A DNA stretch of 64,000 bases, taken from positions 67,842,118-67,906,117 of the forward strand of contig CM060190.1 of the NCBI GenBank assembly GCA_030549335.1, written 5' to 3'. The position numbers and the translations under genes are program-made. The DNA is from Pontederia crassipes (lineage: Eukaryota; Streptophyta; Magnoliopsida; Commelinales; Pontederiaceae). This document shows positions 12,384 through 24,422 of the stretch, in pieces. The notes below the pieces were generated by a model that saw only the letters and a program-made list of their open reading frames with translations, had not been told where the DNA came from and did not search any database. How positions within the stretch are numbered: position 1 is the stretch's first letter; each line of letters begins with the position of its first letter.

Positions 12384-13509
12384 CAGATACCTTGAGGCTC
12401 AAAAGTCTTTTTTTGCTACCCAAGTGATAGAAAAATGTTAGTCATCAAACAAGTATGCAGGTAACAGTGGACATGGTATGATAGAGGAGCATGTCACAAG
12501 TGTACCTAGGAAGCAGATGGCAACCGCCATGGGACATCTCGCAGTCACTAGCTCATGAAATCATCTCCCCAATGGGAACAAAAAGAGAAATCTGACGGAG
12601 ATGCCTCACTCAGAAATCACCTTTTCGCAACAAGTTCACGAGTTTGCAGTGCCTCTCCAACACACTTACAGGCAACAGACAAGATAAAGTTTCATATGAA
12701 TCGTTGCATATTAAGCCAAGGGTTTGAAGAGGAGTCATTGGTTTGGAAGAGAGACACTATTTACAAGCGTATTACCAGAAGCTCTTGGAAAAGTGTGACA
12801 GCACTCTCGTGACTCTCCACACCAATGTTGTCAAACACGTAAAACGGGCTCGACACGGAGGGTCGGCAAAATACGTAAATCGTGAACACGTAACACGACA
12901 CGGCCGATTCTACCAGATTTTTATTTAATATTATATATATATATATATATATACATGTAAATATATATATGTATATATAAGTAATTAGTGGTGAGATGCA
13001 AATTCTTTTGAACTTATAAGTACCAAATGCAATATTACATAAGCAAAATTCTAATTTTAAGATCAATTCATGACATTAATAATTATTTTCTTATATATTA
13101 AAATATTAGTTCATGAAAATTTAACACCTCAAAAAATTATAATAAGAACAGACTAATGGCAATTGATAAATCAATAAATAATGTTAACAGTTAATTCATG
13201 AAAAACTAATACATCATTAAAATTATAATAATAACAAAAATTAGCACATCAATTCATAAAAAAAATTCGTGATCAATTCATAAAAAATTAAGACAACAAT
13301 AAATTTAGAATAATAACAGTAGTTGGTGATCTCATTTTATTAAACAAATATTAACAATAGCAGCACTATAAAAATTGTTATAAATTTATAACATTAAAAA
13401 AAACTAAATATGCCCCCATCCACGAGCGCCGCGGCGGCGAATGTAAGTCATATGCTGATGCCTCGCCGCTGCGGAGAGCAGTGGAAAAAAGAAACGAGAA
13501 GCCGCTCAT
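12384..13509. other. Intergenic DNA, no gene recognised
   Basis: The first 450 bp have balanced composition and several short frames, but I recognise none. From about 12930 there is a (TA)n tract followed by AT-rich DNA with repeated 'aattcatgaaaaa'-like phrases, suggesting a decayed repeat. Confidence 0.45.
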
Positions 13510-13655
13510 GTGCACGGAGAGAGAAAGGGAAAAAATGCTAGGGTGTGCGAAGGGAGAGGGAGAAAAGGGCAAGGGAGAGAGGAGAGGGAGAGAAGGCCTG
13601 CTCGGGTGAGTGAAGAGAGAAAGGGAGAGGGAGAGAAGAGAAAGGGAGAGGGCGT
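13510..13655 (+). repeat. Purine (GA/GGGA) low-complexity tract
   Basis: About 145 bp of gagagaaaggg-type sequence, nearly free of pyrimidines on the plus strand. Its open frames on both strands are composition artefacts. Confidence 0.7.
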
Positions 13656-13739
13656 ACCTGGTCGGCGACAGCATCAGGACAGCAGCAGAGAGCGGCGGCG
13701 GCGGCGAAGTAAAGACATCAGTGACAGCAGAAGATGAGT

Positions 13740-13890
13740 GATGGCAGCATCAGCAGACGAGCATCGGCGGCGACGGCGGGACAGCGGCGACGGTGGCAGC
13801 AGGTCAGCGGCGGTGATGGCAGCAGGTCAGCGGCGGCGGCAGCAGGACAGCGGCGACGGTGGCAGCAGGTCAGCGACGGTGATGGCAGAG
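13740..13890 (+). repeat. GC-rich minisatellite
   Basis: Imperfect tandem copies of a unit of about 24 bp built from 'ggcagcaggtcagcggcg' and 'acggtgat' blocks. Open frames through it (Ser/Arg/Gln/Gly-rich) follow from the repeat and are not judged to be genes. Confidence 0.7.
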
Positions 13891-14111
13891 CAACATCGGT
13901 GGACAGGAAACAAAAGGAGGAAAAGATTGATGAGTGCCCGTCACAAGTTATAAAAGGTACACCATATGTGGGTGAACGAGCAGGTAAAAAAAGGGATCGG
14001 CGGACACGGAGTCAACACGCGATTCCACCGATTCTACGCACTGACACGCGATTCCACCGCGTGTTGACGAAATGCGATTCTAGATAGAATCGAACACGTT
14101 TGGCCGGGGTA

Positions 14112-14141
14112 GACTCGTAGAATCGTACGATTCTACGAGTC
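14112..14141. repeat. Perfect 30-bp palindrome
   Basis: GACTCGTAGAATCGT is followed directly by its exact reverse complement with no spacer. It lies in a patch rich in 'gattctacg' phrases (about 14020-14150) with several further partial copies. Confidence 0.85.
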
Positions 14142-16107
14142 AACTCGCCACACATCCAGTCTCCATTATTGAAGTGTGATAGACAAAATACCTGCACCTG
14201 CAATCTGATGTACAGATTCTACAGAATGTCATATTATCCCAGCATTGGCAACGTTTTACCACAACCATATATTCTTAAACTTTGCAGCCTGCAAAAGAGG
14301 CATATGGACAGGATACACCTGAGTCACAGGATGCAAATTCCTGACACAGCTTCGATCCTTGAGCACTTCTATAACCAGCATCAACGTGCGTGGTAGTGAC
14401 AGGAGTCTGGTGCTCACTATTAACAAATGGGCTGGGACATGCAGGTCTCCATAACAAGTAGGTATGGGGGTTATAAATTATTCTCCTTCTTTCAGTATTT
14501 TGATAATGTTTAGAAAGTTATGTTTGCCTCCAGTTTTAGAAAGACCATGTCGTGTAAGAACAGGGGGATTTCCGTTAGAGGATCTAATAACATAGAGCCT
14601 GCTCAGGTTATTGTGTTGACTGTTGATGAATAATTTATTTTCCATTTAGAGTTGCTAATAGACAGATAGCTTGTTCAATTAGAAAAAAAAAACAGATTAG
14701 TGGGAAGAACAAACAAGTAACCAGATCAGAAGAGCAAAGTATGCATCATATTATATATAAATAGGTATACTAAAACATGATTACTTTTTTTTTGGAGAAC
14801 TAAAACATGATTACTAGATGCCATGTCGCATCAATAGCTTAAATAGAAGTATAATGACAGCACTTCCTAATATGCAATTAAGACTTTATTTTAGTTATGA
14901 TTGCAGGCTTCAGATTCCTAAGCCAAAGTGAAGGATACTTCAAACAGCAAATTACCTGTTCAAAGTGAAGGAAAATCTGGAATGACATACGAAAAGAGCC
15001 ATCCACCTTTTTAAGCTGCTTCATTGAAATCTGAAAGCATTTGAACCAGCTTGGCAATAAAGGCAAGCACCATTTGAAACAGGATCTACCTAAGCTAGAA
15101 TATGAAAATGTCCAATCTTTCTAGATTACATATATTATACATATGGATGGGTAGAGTTTGAATTTAAGACATTCAACAGGAGATGGAAACATCCAATTGC
15201 CAAACTGAAGTCAATCATCATTTTATTAAATGCAAACCATAGTTCTAGATCTCAATCATTATGAAAGGTTATTAGCAATGCACATGACAGACAATAAGAA
15301 ATCATATCGCGCGCCTAATTGAAATTGCATTAAAGATCGTATGGAACAAATTGTAATTCATAAATCGTGTGGATCAAAGTCATAATATGTCATGATCTTA
15401 TCTAGGACTCAATAAGAAGATCCAATACTGGCATTCTAATGTGATGTTCACAGATCAACAATGGAGCAGGTGATTCAGGTGAATCCCTATTCAAGCCAAG
15501 TTGGATTGATTATAACTTAGGTTGGATTCTATTTTGTAGTGAAATTTATTCGCTTTTCCGATGATAAACATCGATCTAAGTTATACTATAAGAACGCAAA
15601 TCTACTTACCATCTATATAAATTTCTAATTAATTTCAATGTTGGATTCAATGGACTTTAATATTTAATATTATTTTTATTTGGATTTGTTATCATCTTCT
15701 AATTCTCCTCTCCATTTGTTCTTCATGGAGTTTGTATTTGCGCAATGTCAAGGAATAAAGATCAAGTGTGCCTTGAGATGCATAAGAATGGAAGGCTTCC
15801 CGGGAGGGTAAGTAATTATGATTAAGAATGAGGGAAGCATGTGTTTTTACTTTTTATATAGGAAACCATGATTAATTAAATTAAAGTCTTAATAGGAGTC
15901 ATTTTAAATTAAATTTGAAATGGATTAGGAATCTTCATTTAGTTAGGATTTCGTTTTTAAAATATTATTAGAAAATTTTATTTTCTACTCTATTCTTCTT
16001 TTTCTTTCTTTCTTACTGGCCGAGGGAATACAAGTAACATTGCCATAATTTAGTTACAGACTTAAAAAAAATTCAATATTTAGTGACAAGTGGCATCAAC
16101 ATGATGG

Positions 16108-16165
<58 letters not shown>

Positions 16166-17208
16166 GTATATGTATGTATACACTCTGTGCTATCATATGG
16201 TATACATCAAATTCGGTAGTTGATAAAATTGATAGTCTCAAAACTTAAATTAAGACTACTATTTCTTCTTCTTTTTTTGAAATTTTTTTATTTAAAGTGA
16301 CAATTGGGTGCTGTTAATTAAATCAATGGAGTCTACTGTTTATGAGCGATTGATAAACGAGGAGATTTATGTGTTTTAGCCATTATTATTTCTTAAGTAT
16401 TCTCTTCATATTTAACTTTCTTGCTCCTATATTTTAAATAACCTAGATAATGAAATCATGTTCTAATTTAATTTTTTCAGTCAGTAGCTTTCGATATTAT
16501 TAGCGATTTGACAAGTGGATAGTGATTTGATAGTGGATAATGATTTAACTAGCTGATGATAATTAGCGGTTAGAAGTTTTAACAAATAAGTATTTAATAA
16601 ACCTAGCGATAGAATTAACTGATGAATATAAAATAATATAATTGAACAATTAAATTATTCAATTCAAGCACTATACAAATTCTATTATAATACAATGAAT
16701 AAATTATTTATATCTCAATTAAATAAAATCTCACAATTAAATTTTTAAAAATATATAGAAATTTATATTGACATATTAATTTTTTAAAATATCCATGATA
16801 TAAAAATATTAATTATTGAATTAATTTTTTATTCATTGTTAACATATAAATAATTTGTAATTAATTAAACATGAATATAAAAAATATATAGTTAAATGAT
16901 GATAAAATAAAATGAGAAAATAATAAGATAAGTTGAGAAAGAAATAATGTATTTGAATAAGAGTAAAATTGAAAAAAAAATCATGAACCGTTAACCTCTA
17001 ATCGTTAAACACTAGTATAAGTAATTTTTTAATATTTTCATATGAAACGCTATACGATTTATTCTTTGTGTGCAATTATTTGAATCGTTTATACACACTA
17101 TACATAGGTTGAAAGTCGATCCATCATCAAGCTCAATTAATTCAATAAGTTCCCCTTGCATCGCTTAACAAATGAGGCTTCCAACAAAAATATTTTATAT
17201 TCATAAGG
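14142..17208. other. Intergenic DNA, no gene recognised
   Basis: The stretch 14160-14460 has gene-like composition but no family I know. The rest is AT-rich, with a long (TA)n microsatellite at about 16108-16153 continuing as TATG repeats. Confidence 0.5.
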
Positions 17209-19846
17209 TGTAACGCCCCAAAATTCGACCCCGTCACGTAACAAAATCTTCTCTCGGAAGTTACTTTCTTCAATATTTCTTTGACTCTTTTGTTGATCTG
17301 AATAGTCAAGAGAAATGACACGTAAGCAAATGACTAGACGAATAAAATAATATCATAATAAAAGAAAATGTTGAAGCAAGTTAGATAAAATTACGTCAAC
17401 TATCTTGATATAAAGTAAGGTGCGGAAACAAAAGATACATACAACTGTCTCGGTATGAGGTAATAAAAGTAAAGGTCCTAATGCTAAATATAGAAAAGTA
17501 TGCGATCAACCATGACATGTCCCATCCATATAAATGTACCACCTAATATAACGTATAAACATGCAACTCGTACTGGACCCAATCATGAGTATGTGCACAT
17601 GCCATCCGAACTACAGTCGCCATGCACACACCAACACGTCACGCGTCATCATTATGTACCTAGGGGGATCACATAGAGGAGCAAGTTCAACCTAGCGAAA
17701 AGCTAAGTGTGAGTTTGTATAGGTCATAAGATGATTCTATAAGAATAAGCATGGAGTAAAACATAAATCATATGTGAGAAGAATGAATCAATAAGGGATC
17801 ATGATTACATGTTCATTCAATCCATTTCCTTTTCATCTTCATCATTATTCATGTTCACGATTCATGTTCATTGTTCATAAGAACGAAATCCTTTCGTACA
17901 TCTTTTGGTCATTCATATTCTTTCATTATTGGAAGAGCTCTTCAACTTTTCAAAGAATACCATTGTAGGCACACAGGAGTGCAACCATCTAGATCATAGT
18001 GGGTCAGTCTCCTCGGGTGGGATGATCTCGTTTAAGGCGAAAACATTCATAGGGAGAAATTCTCATCTAGATATGCAAGTGGTAATCCTTTATCATTCAG
18101 GGTCCTCTCTTTCAATCCGTGGACTGATCAAGGTCGTATGGAGCATAACTTTATTCCATCATTCATGGACTTCTCTTTCAATTTGAAAATTGATCAATGT
18201 CGTATGAAGCATAGCTCCATTCCATCTTTAAGATCATATCAATATTCTCAATTAGGTGGACAAAATTTATCAAATCGGGGGTTCGATTAAAAGTCGTATT
18301 ATTTTTGTTCACATATCGGACGCCCGAAAGTCAAACGGTCGTCCGCTTTAGGTCCATTCAGCGGCAGTTCGAAAAGGAGCGGATGCCCGTTTATTTGTGT
18401 ATTTCGATCGATCGAAAAGGTAGTGGTCGATCATTTTTTGTTCATTCTTTATTCATTTCATGATCATATTCTTTCGATCGGTCGAGAGAGGTTCGGTCGT
18501 CCATTTTCACATAAGTGATCTTTCGAACTTTCGATCACAAGTTTCAGTCGGATGAAACTGGACAGTTCGTCTGTTATGACTACTGTCATCTTCTTCCTCG
18601 GTTGATTGAACTTCTCTGTCGACAGTTGAAAATTCTTCCGATGAGATAATCCAGACTAGTCGATCGAACTAGTTTCAATCATCCAACTAGTTATCGTCGT
18701 CATTAACAAGTCTCGACATTTTTTTATTCAATCATCCGAAAGGATGTCAAACTTTCATTCTGGTCTATATCGATCAATCGGTCAAATTTTGGTCATCCGA
18801 TATAATTGTCGTTATACTCTTATTGAACTAAATCGGACGCCCAAAATGATTTCGATCGATCGTTCTAATTCGACAAAGCCGCAAGTCATTGCAGAATCCT
18901 TACGTTTTCAATCAGTTTTTCAATACAAACATAGATTTATCACTGATTTGCAAAATCTCTAACACTTAGCATGATTTTGAAACATTTCTAATTATAATTC
19001 ACAAATTAAACATCACATGCATATCAATCTCTTTCACATATCGTGACTTAATAGAGTTACTTATTAAGCACCAAAACGATCTCCTTTCTTTCTTAATTCC
19101 AATTGGTATAATTTTCATCTTAGAAGTATGCAACAGATCAATCTCATAACTACCGCAATCATACTCTAACACATCAGATCATTCATCACATGATTTAATA
19201 ATAATATCACCTGAAATCATTCGGCTATAGTCACGAATCAAATGAAAATAAATCAATATCATCATAATAACCATCGAGCATAATTTATACCCATTCTATC
19301 ATCGAACCTTAACGCTAAATAGTTCTTAAACATGCGAAATTTCTTAGAGATCATCCCATGACCCAGACCTCGAAAACACACTTTAAAGCCTTTGATTTAT
19401 GGTTCGTCGGTGCGTCTTCGTAGTGGCTCGTGCCTCAGCTCCTTTGCCGCTGCCCTCCGACGTTACCTGCGCTTGGGAATGTCACCGGTGGTGCCCTTCC
19501 ATCCTCTGTTGTCCATGCACGTTGAAGGAGAAGGAAAACAAAGTGAGAGAGAGAAGAAGAAGAAGGAAAACTCGGGAGAGAGGGGTTATATGGAAGTATT
19601 GTTGCTCCTTCACCTCCCCTTTGCCCTTCCATTTTTGAATGTCCATTGACATTGAAGAGGGGAGAGAAGGGGAAGACTCGGTTCCCCTTCTCTTTTTTTT
19701 AAACGGTGCGTTATATAGAGACTCGAACAGATAATGGAACAAGTTTTAAAAAGGGATAATTCTAATCCTACTATGGCTGCTACCATTATTGAATAGTAGT
19801 CACTATTTTTCTTTGAATTTTCATTCCTATAATAACCAACATTACA
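17209..19846 (-). mobile_element. Solo-LTR-like unit, minus orientation (Ty3/gypsy type)
   Basis: The left border TGTAACG and right border CATTACA form a near-perfect terminal inversion. The left end (TGTAACGCCCCAAAATTCG) resembles the reverse complement of the 3' end of the solo LTR at 58198-60646. On the minus strand a TATA-like CTCTATATAA (19711-19720) lies about 130 bp inside the unit, as in that LTR. Inside are two copies of a ~68-bp repeat (18088-18223) and scattered CGATCGATCGA motifs (18340-18860). No 5-bp target duplication is visible (TAAGG left, ATTAA right). It may be a product of recombination between elements, or an end may be misplaced. There is no protein-coding interior. Confidence 0.55.
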
Positions 19847-19925
19847 ATTAAATGAATGATAAGAAGATGACACTTATTCAAAGTGCTAGAAGTGGATCTT
19901 CATTACACACACGCACAAAAAATGA

Positions 19926-20783
19926 GTAAATTACGCGAATCATCCTCCAATGTTAGGTACGGTAACTAAATGGTCTTCTACCTTCAATTTGTAATTAACC
20001 TATCTTTGATCTTTATTTTCCTTGAACGTGTCGTCTTCCTGCCATCAATAGCAAATTTCCTAATTGCGTTGTCGATGTGGCACAACAAAAAGTAATAAAA
20101 TAATGCAAACATATATAAAAAAATATTTAAAAAAGTGATAATCCCTTGACTGTCGCCCCTCGCCTAAGCCGAAGTAAGGGGGCGACGCCCCCTCCTCCTC
20201 TCCCCTCCGCCCTAGAGATGAGAGGGAAAGGGCACCAACCCCCCTTTGCGAGATTTCGATCTCTCGCGAGTCGATGCACGAGAAAGAAAATGGGGGGCAT
20301 TGCCTGAAGGAGGGGTGATGACCCTTCCCCTCTCCTCTTCGGCACAAGAGGGGAGAGGGGGAGGGGGTGTTGTGCCCCTTACTCCGACTTCGAGGAGGGG
20401 CGAACAGGCGACCTTGCCGCTGCAATCATTATGGAAGGAAAGCTTGAGCTTGGCGAGGCCGTTGAGGAGCTTTCCATGAGACCTTGGAAGAACTTAGAGC
20501 TCTCAATGTTGAACTGTGACGTCAACCGTAGCTTCGACCACAAGAGAGTGAAAGGGTGACCGTGGCCCCCAACGAGGATGGCTCCGGAGGCGGCAACGAT
20601 TACGCTGCTGCAACATGTGGAGGCTGCGATAGAGGGAGTAACATTCATTTTTTATTTTATTATTATTTTATGTTGTGCCACATCAGTGAAGCAATTGAGA
20701 AATTTACTATTGACTGTTAAAATGACAACACGTGAAAAAAAAATCGAGGATAGTTCAATTATATTAAAATTCATGTAATTTAC
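19926..20783. mobile_element. TIR element with GC-rich core (Mutator-like or Pack-type)
   Basis: The ends GTAAATTAC and GTAATTTAC are inverted copies. The best conserved inner part of the arms is 20023-20100 against 20661-20740, sharing the inverted phrase GATGTGGCACAACA. The core (about 20150-20640) is GC-rich with short open frames, including a minus-strand frame of 89 codons (20379-20648). I recognise no source gene. The right terminus is cut by the solo LTR that follows. Flanks are A-rich, so a 9-bp target duplication cannot be called. Long AT-rich arms around a GC-rich insert fit a Mutator-like element carrying captured host DNA. Confidence 0.6.
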
Positions 20784-23619
20784 TGTCACGGACGTGACCT
20801 AGAAACATCATTTGTATATAATCATACATTTAATTAACATACTAAGTTAGTTTGGATGTCCATTTAGTGATATTTGTATATAATAATTAATATCTCGATT
20901 AGTATATAATGACTACTTAATTATTGATAAACTTTACAAAGTAATTATATAGGGTTATTAGGAATAAATCATAAAATTTCTACATATTATAATATATATG
21001 TTTAAATAGGATTAAATAAGCTTAATTAAGATTAAAATACTTAGTTATGATAAAAAAATGCGATTGGCCATCACTTAAGTTCCAACCAGCTGAAGCAGAC
21101 AAGTGAGAGCTGCTCCAAGGGATATTTTTCCAAACCTCCATAAAACCTCAGAAAATTCTGAAAAAAATATATAAGTCACTTAACATTATATTTTCATCGT
21201 AGAAAAATTACCAGAGGAAGAACTCGAGCGAACCGATCTGGGGAAAATCGGGAACGTCGGTTGTTCCAGGTGAGTTTTGATCCGAAAATTTTTCTTCTGA
21301 TTGATAGAATCAGTATTTGGTGATAAACAAACCATAAATTATGAACTTTTGTGTGGTTCATCCATTCGAAATTAGCTTTCCATAGTCTCTAGAATCACCT
21401 AAAAAGAAGTTTTATAGAGAAAGTTATGAACTTAACTTCGCATGTCACTCATCTTATCCCGAGTCTGATATAAGTTTTGATTATAAATTAGGGCACGGTT
21501 CGAATAGAGTGAATTAGGGTTTCAAATTTAGATATGATTAAATGGACATTCCAAGGGTTCGGTGAGAGATGGAATCATACTATTTGAACTTGTATTTTGG
21601 GAGAAATGAATTTTTCATTTCATAGTGATGCTTCTGTCAGATTCCAGAACATTTACAGATTGTGACCCGAATTAACTATATTTGTTATAAGTCTATATAG
21701 CGAGTTAAATTCTATAATTTTTATGAAAAATACTAATGAATTCTAGATTTCAGGAAAATTATGCTCTAGTTAAATGGACAAATATGAAGAAATATATAAA
21801 TTAATATTTCAGTGACACACAGTCTGCCAGGGCAGAAGCTATAGGTCAGATTGCTTGGGATGTCCTAACTTACTCACTTGGAATTTGATAGTGATATTTG
21901 GGGATTGAAAATCTTAGGATATCTAGTTTCTAATTAATCTAGAATCATAAGATTTGCCCATGTGATTAAGAAGTTATGAATAATTTATTGACAGGCACTC
22001 AGTCTGAAATTCTGAAATAGCACCTAGTTAAGCTTTGGGGAATTGAAAAGTTTCAAGTATGGAATAGCTTATGAATATAAATACCTGAAGTTAGAAATTG
22101 GTATTAGAGAGGATTACATGCATTTTAGGGTGCATAATCATTCATGCATCATGAGCATGCATTGCATATTACCTTATTAGTGATTGAGAAGTAAAAAAGC
22201 ATTATTGCTTGTAGGAAAACATCAAGTTGCAAGTGAAAAAGATGAAATCTCATAAACCTCTTTGAAGTGATAAATTACAAGGTGAGTGGATAAAGTTACG
22301 ACATAGCAAAATGTTATATGTTAATTCTTTTATTTATGGTATTACCTCGAGCAAAGATTATTACTGTTATTATTGAAACATATCTTGCGCTAATGAAAAG
22401 TATTTATGATATGTTTCAAGGATTTCATATGAGATGGAGTAATATCTTATACAAAAATGTTTTCCGGGAACAATACTTGTGAAGTGAAAATAAGTTTTAT
22501 TTGATAATGATATGAGATTATGACATGTGTATTTTGATATTGTTAAACTCCATATGTTCATTAGTCATGCTATTTGAAAAAGATCTTTGGGACCGCATTC
22601 GATATACATGAAGCCTTTAGGACGTATATCGGATGTCTTTGCCCTTTGGGGACTGCTCTGCGTGCACGTATTGACCCATGATCGCTCTGCGTATCTGAGA
22701 ATCATGATTGTGTGGCACACAATCATAATTGGGATATGTATTGACCCATGATTTGCTTTGTGTATCTGAGACTCTTGATTGTGAAGCTTTGCTTAATTGT
22801 ATGACATATAATCATAGAGGGATACATATTAACCCATGATTTGCTTTGCGTATCCGTGACTCTTGATTATGAAGCTCTGCTTAACTGTATGATACATGAT
22901 CATAGAGGGATACGTATTGATCCATAATGAGTACGTGCAATGACACATGTGTGGAGTTTAATTATGAAAATGATGATATTTTGAGTTACTTTTACTTATA
23001 TGAAACTTCACATGATTTGACAAGTTATGTTATATGTGCTATGCTTTAAATGTTTTCTCATATGAAAGAAATGTGGTCATTTAAATGCTATATGCTATAT
23101 GCACTCGTATTGTTCCCCTCTATTGTACTTTTATTCCACTCACTGAGCAAATAATTGTTGCTCATAAAACTCATTTTAAATGTTTTTTCAAATACTCATG
23201 AGTTCTCGAGTTGAGTCGACTCGGAGCTTCTTTTTGCTGCATATAGAGAAGATGTCGAGCCGCTGGAGCACTTTAATCCTCCTTCACTTTTGTTTTTTGA
23301 AGCATGCATATGTAATAGATAGTCTTAGATGTTGTAATTAAGTTTGTGAGAAACTTTTTGTTAGGTTGTATAAGATTTGATCCTGTGGAGCTATATATGA
23401 GATGGTTTGTGAAAAAAATATGATGACAGTATGAGAATGTCATATCTTATAGTTCTTTTTAAACTTTGATGAATATATATCCATCTTTTATATTTGTGAG
23501 CTAATAACACAAGAAAGTAAGGGAGGGAGGTTTTGCCGATTTTATTTTAGGAAATGACTAAACATAACTGAGATTATGATAATTGTAATTAGAACTTAAT
23601 CACAGAGTTGGGGGTGACA
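20784..23619 (+). mobile_element. Solo LTR, 2.8 kb, Ty3/gypsy-like
   Basis: The unit begins TGTCAC and ends GTGACA and is flanked on both sides by TTTAC (20779-20783 and 23620-23624), a 5-bp target duplication. There is no gag-pol, PBS or second LTR, so this is a solo LTR left by LTR-LTR recombination. It holds tandem repeats (22675-22920). A long LTR with inner tandem repeats is typical of large plant gypsy families such as Tekay/Del; the family name is an inference. Confidence 0.85.
22675..22920 (+). repeat. Three tandem repeats inside the solo LTR
   Basis: Copies start at 22675 (70 bp, shortened), 22745 (88 bp) and 22833 (88 bp). Each opens with CCCATGAT and contains GCGTATCTGAG or a close variant. 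LTR-internal repeats of this kind often lie in the transcriptional control region. Confidence 0.8.
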
Positions 23620-23964
23620 TTTACACTAAAAAAATCATTTACTATTGACAGTGGCAATCCCATAATACCATACCCACCAGGTTAATTTCACAAATGCCTC
23701 TTTAATTGAATGCTAAAGCGCCTCTTTAATCTCATCATACCATCCTTAATTGTTTTTTTTTTCAATTATTATGATCATAATATTTGGAGCAATAACATAA
23801 TGTTTTACCATTATAAGATAAAATAGAGTGATAATAGTGTATTTTGGTGTAACAATAATGGTGCCCAATTTATTACTATTCGTCTAATGTGTATCACCTC
23901 GGTGCATACATTTAGGGTGAAAGTTTTTATGTATTTTTAGGATAATTGGTTGCTCTCTGCTAGC

Positions 23965-24422
23965 GGTGAACAAGGAAATCCGATCCGACCAGACTCGACC
24001 AGACCCCTTTTGGGTCGGGTCGGGTCGGTGGTCGAGTCGTGGGTCGGGTTGGCTTCGGATTGAAATTTTTTGACCCGAGTTGACTCGATCCGATGACCTA
24101 GTTTTTTTCTTTTTTTAAAAAAAATTAAATGATTTTTTAGTTAATTGTATAGTTGTATATCATTTAAAATTTAAAAAATATGAATAAACTATTTTAAATT
24201 GTAGAAAAGTATATAGATATTTAAAACAATATTTTTTATATTTAAAAATACTTTATTTTGTATCAAAAATAAAATAATAAATATTTTTATATTAAAAAAA
24301 TAAACGAACCTGACCCAATTCGGCCCGAATCAGATTGAGTTGGATCACAGCAAAAAAAGAAGGGGGAACTTGGCCGGGTCAAGTTTGTTAAGGGATCGGA
24401 TCAAACTCGACCCATAAACACC
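23965..24422. mobile_element. Possible MITE with GGTCGGGT-rich ends
   Basis: The left end begins GGTGAACAAGG and the inverted right end begins GGTGTTTATGG. Both run into sequence rich in 'gatccgatccga' and 'gggtcgggtcgg'. The middle is extremely AT-rich. Target duplications are not clear. Confidence 0.4.

Noticed and set aside
13510-14087. Arg/Ser/Gln-rich frames (71-117 codons)
   Set aside because: Direct products of the purine tract and the minisatellite.
19392-20648. Short frames on both strands (77-121 codons)
   Set aside because: They fall in the GC-rich parts of an LTR-like unit and of a TIR element. No family match; GC content alone explains them.
20784-23619. Intact retrotransposon
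   Set aside because: No gag-pol, PBS or second LTR; TTTAC duplications flank a single LTR.
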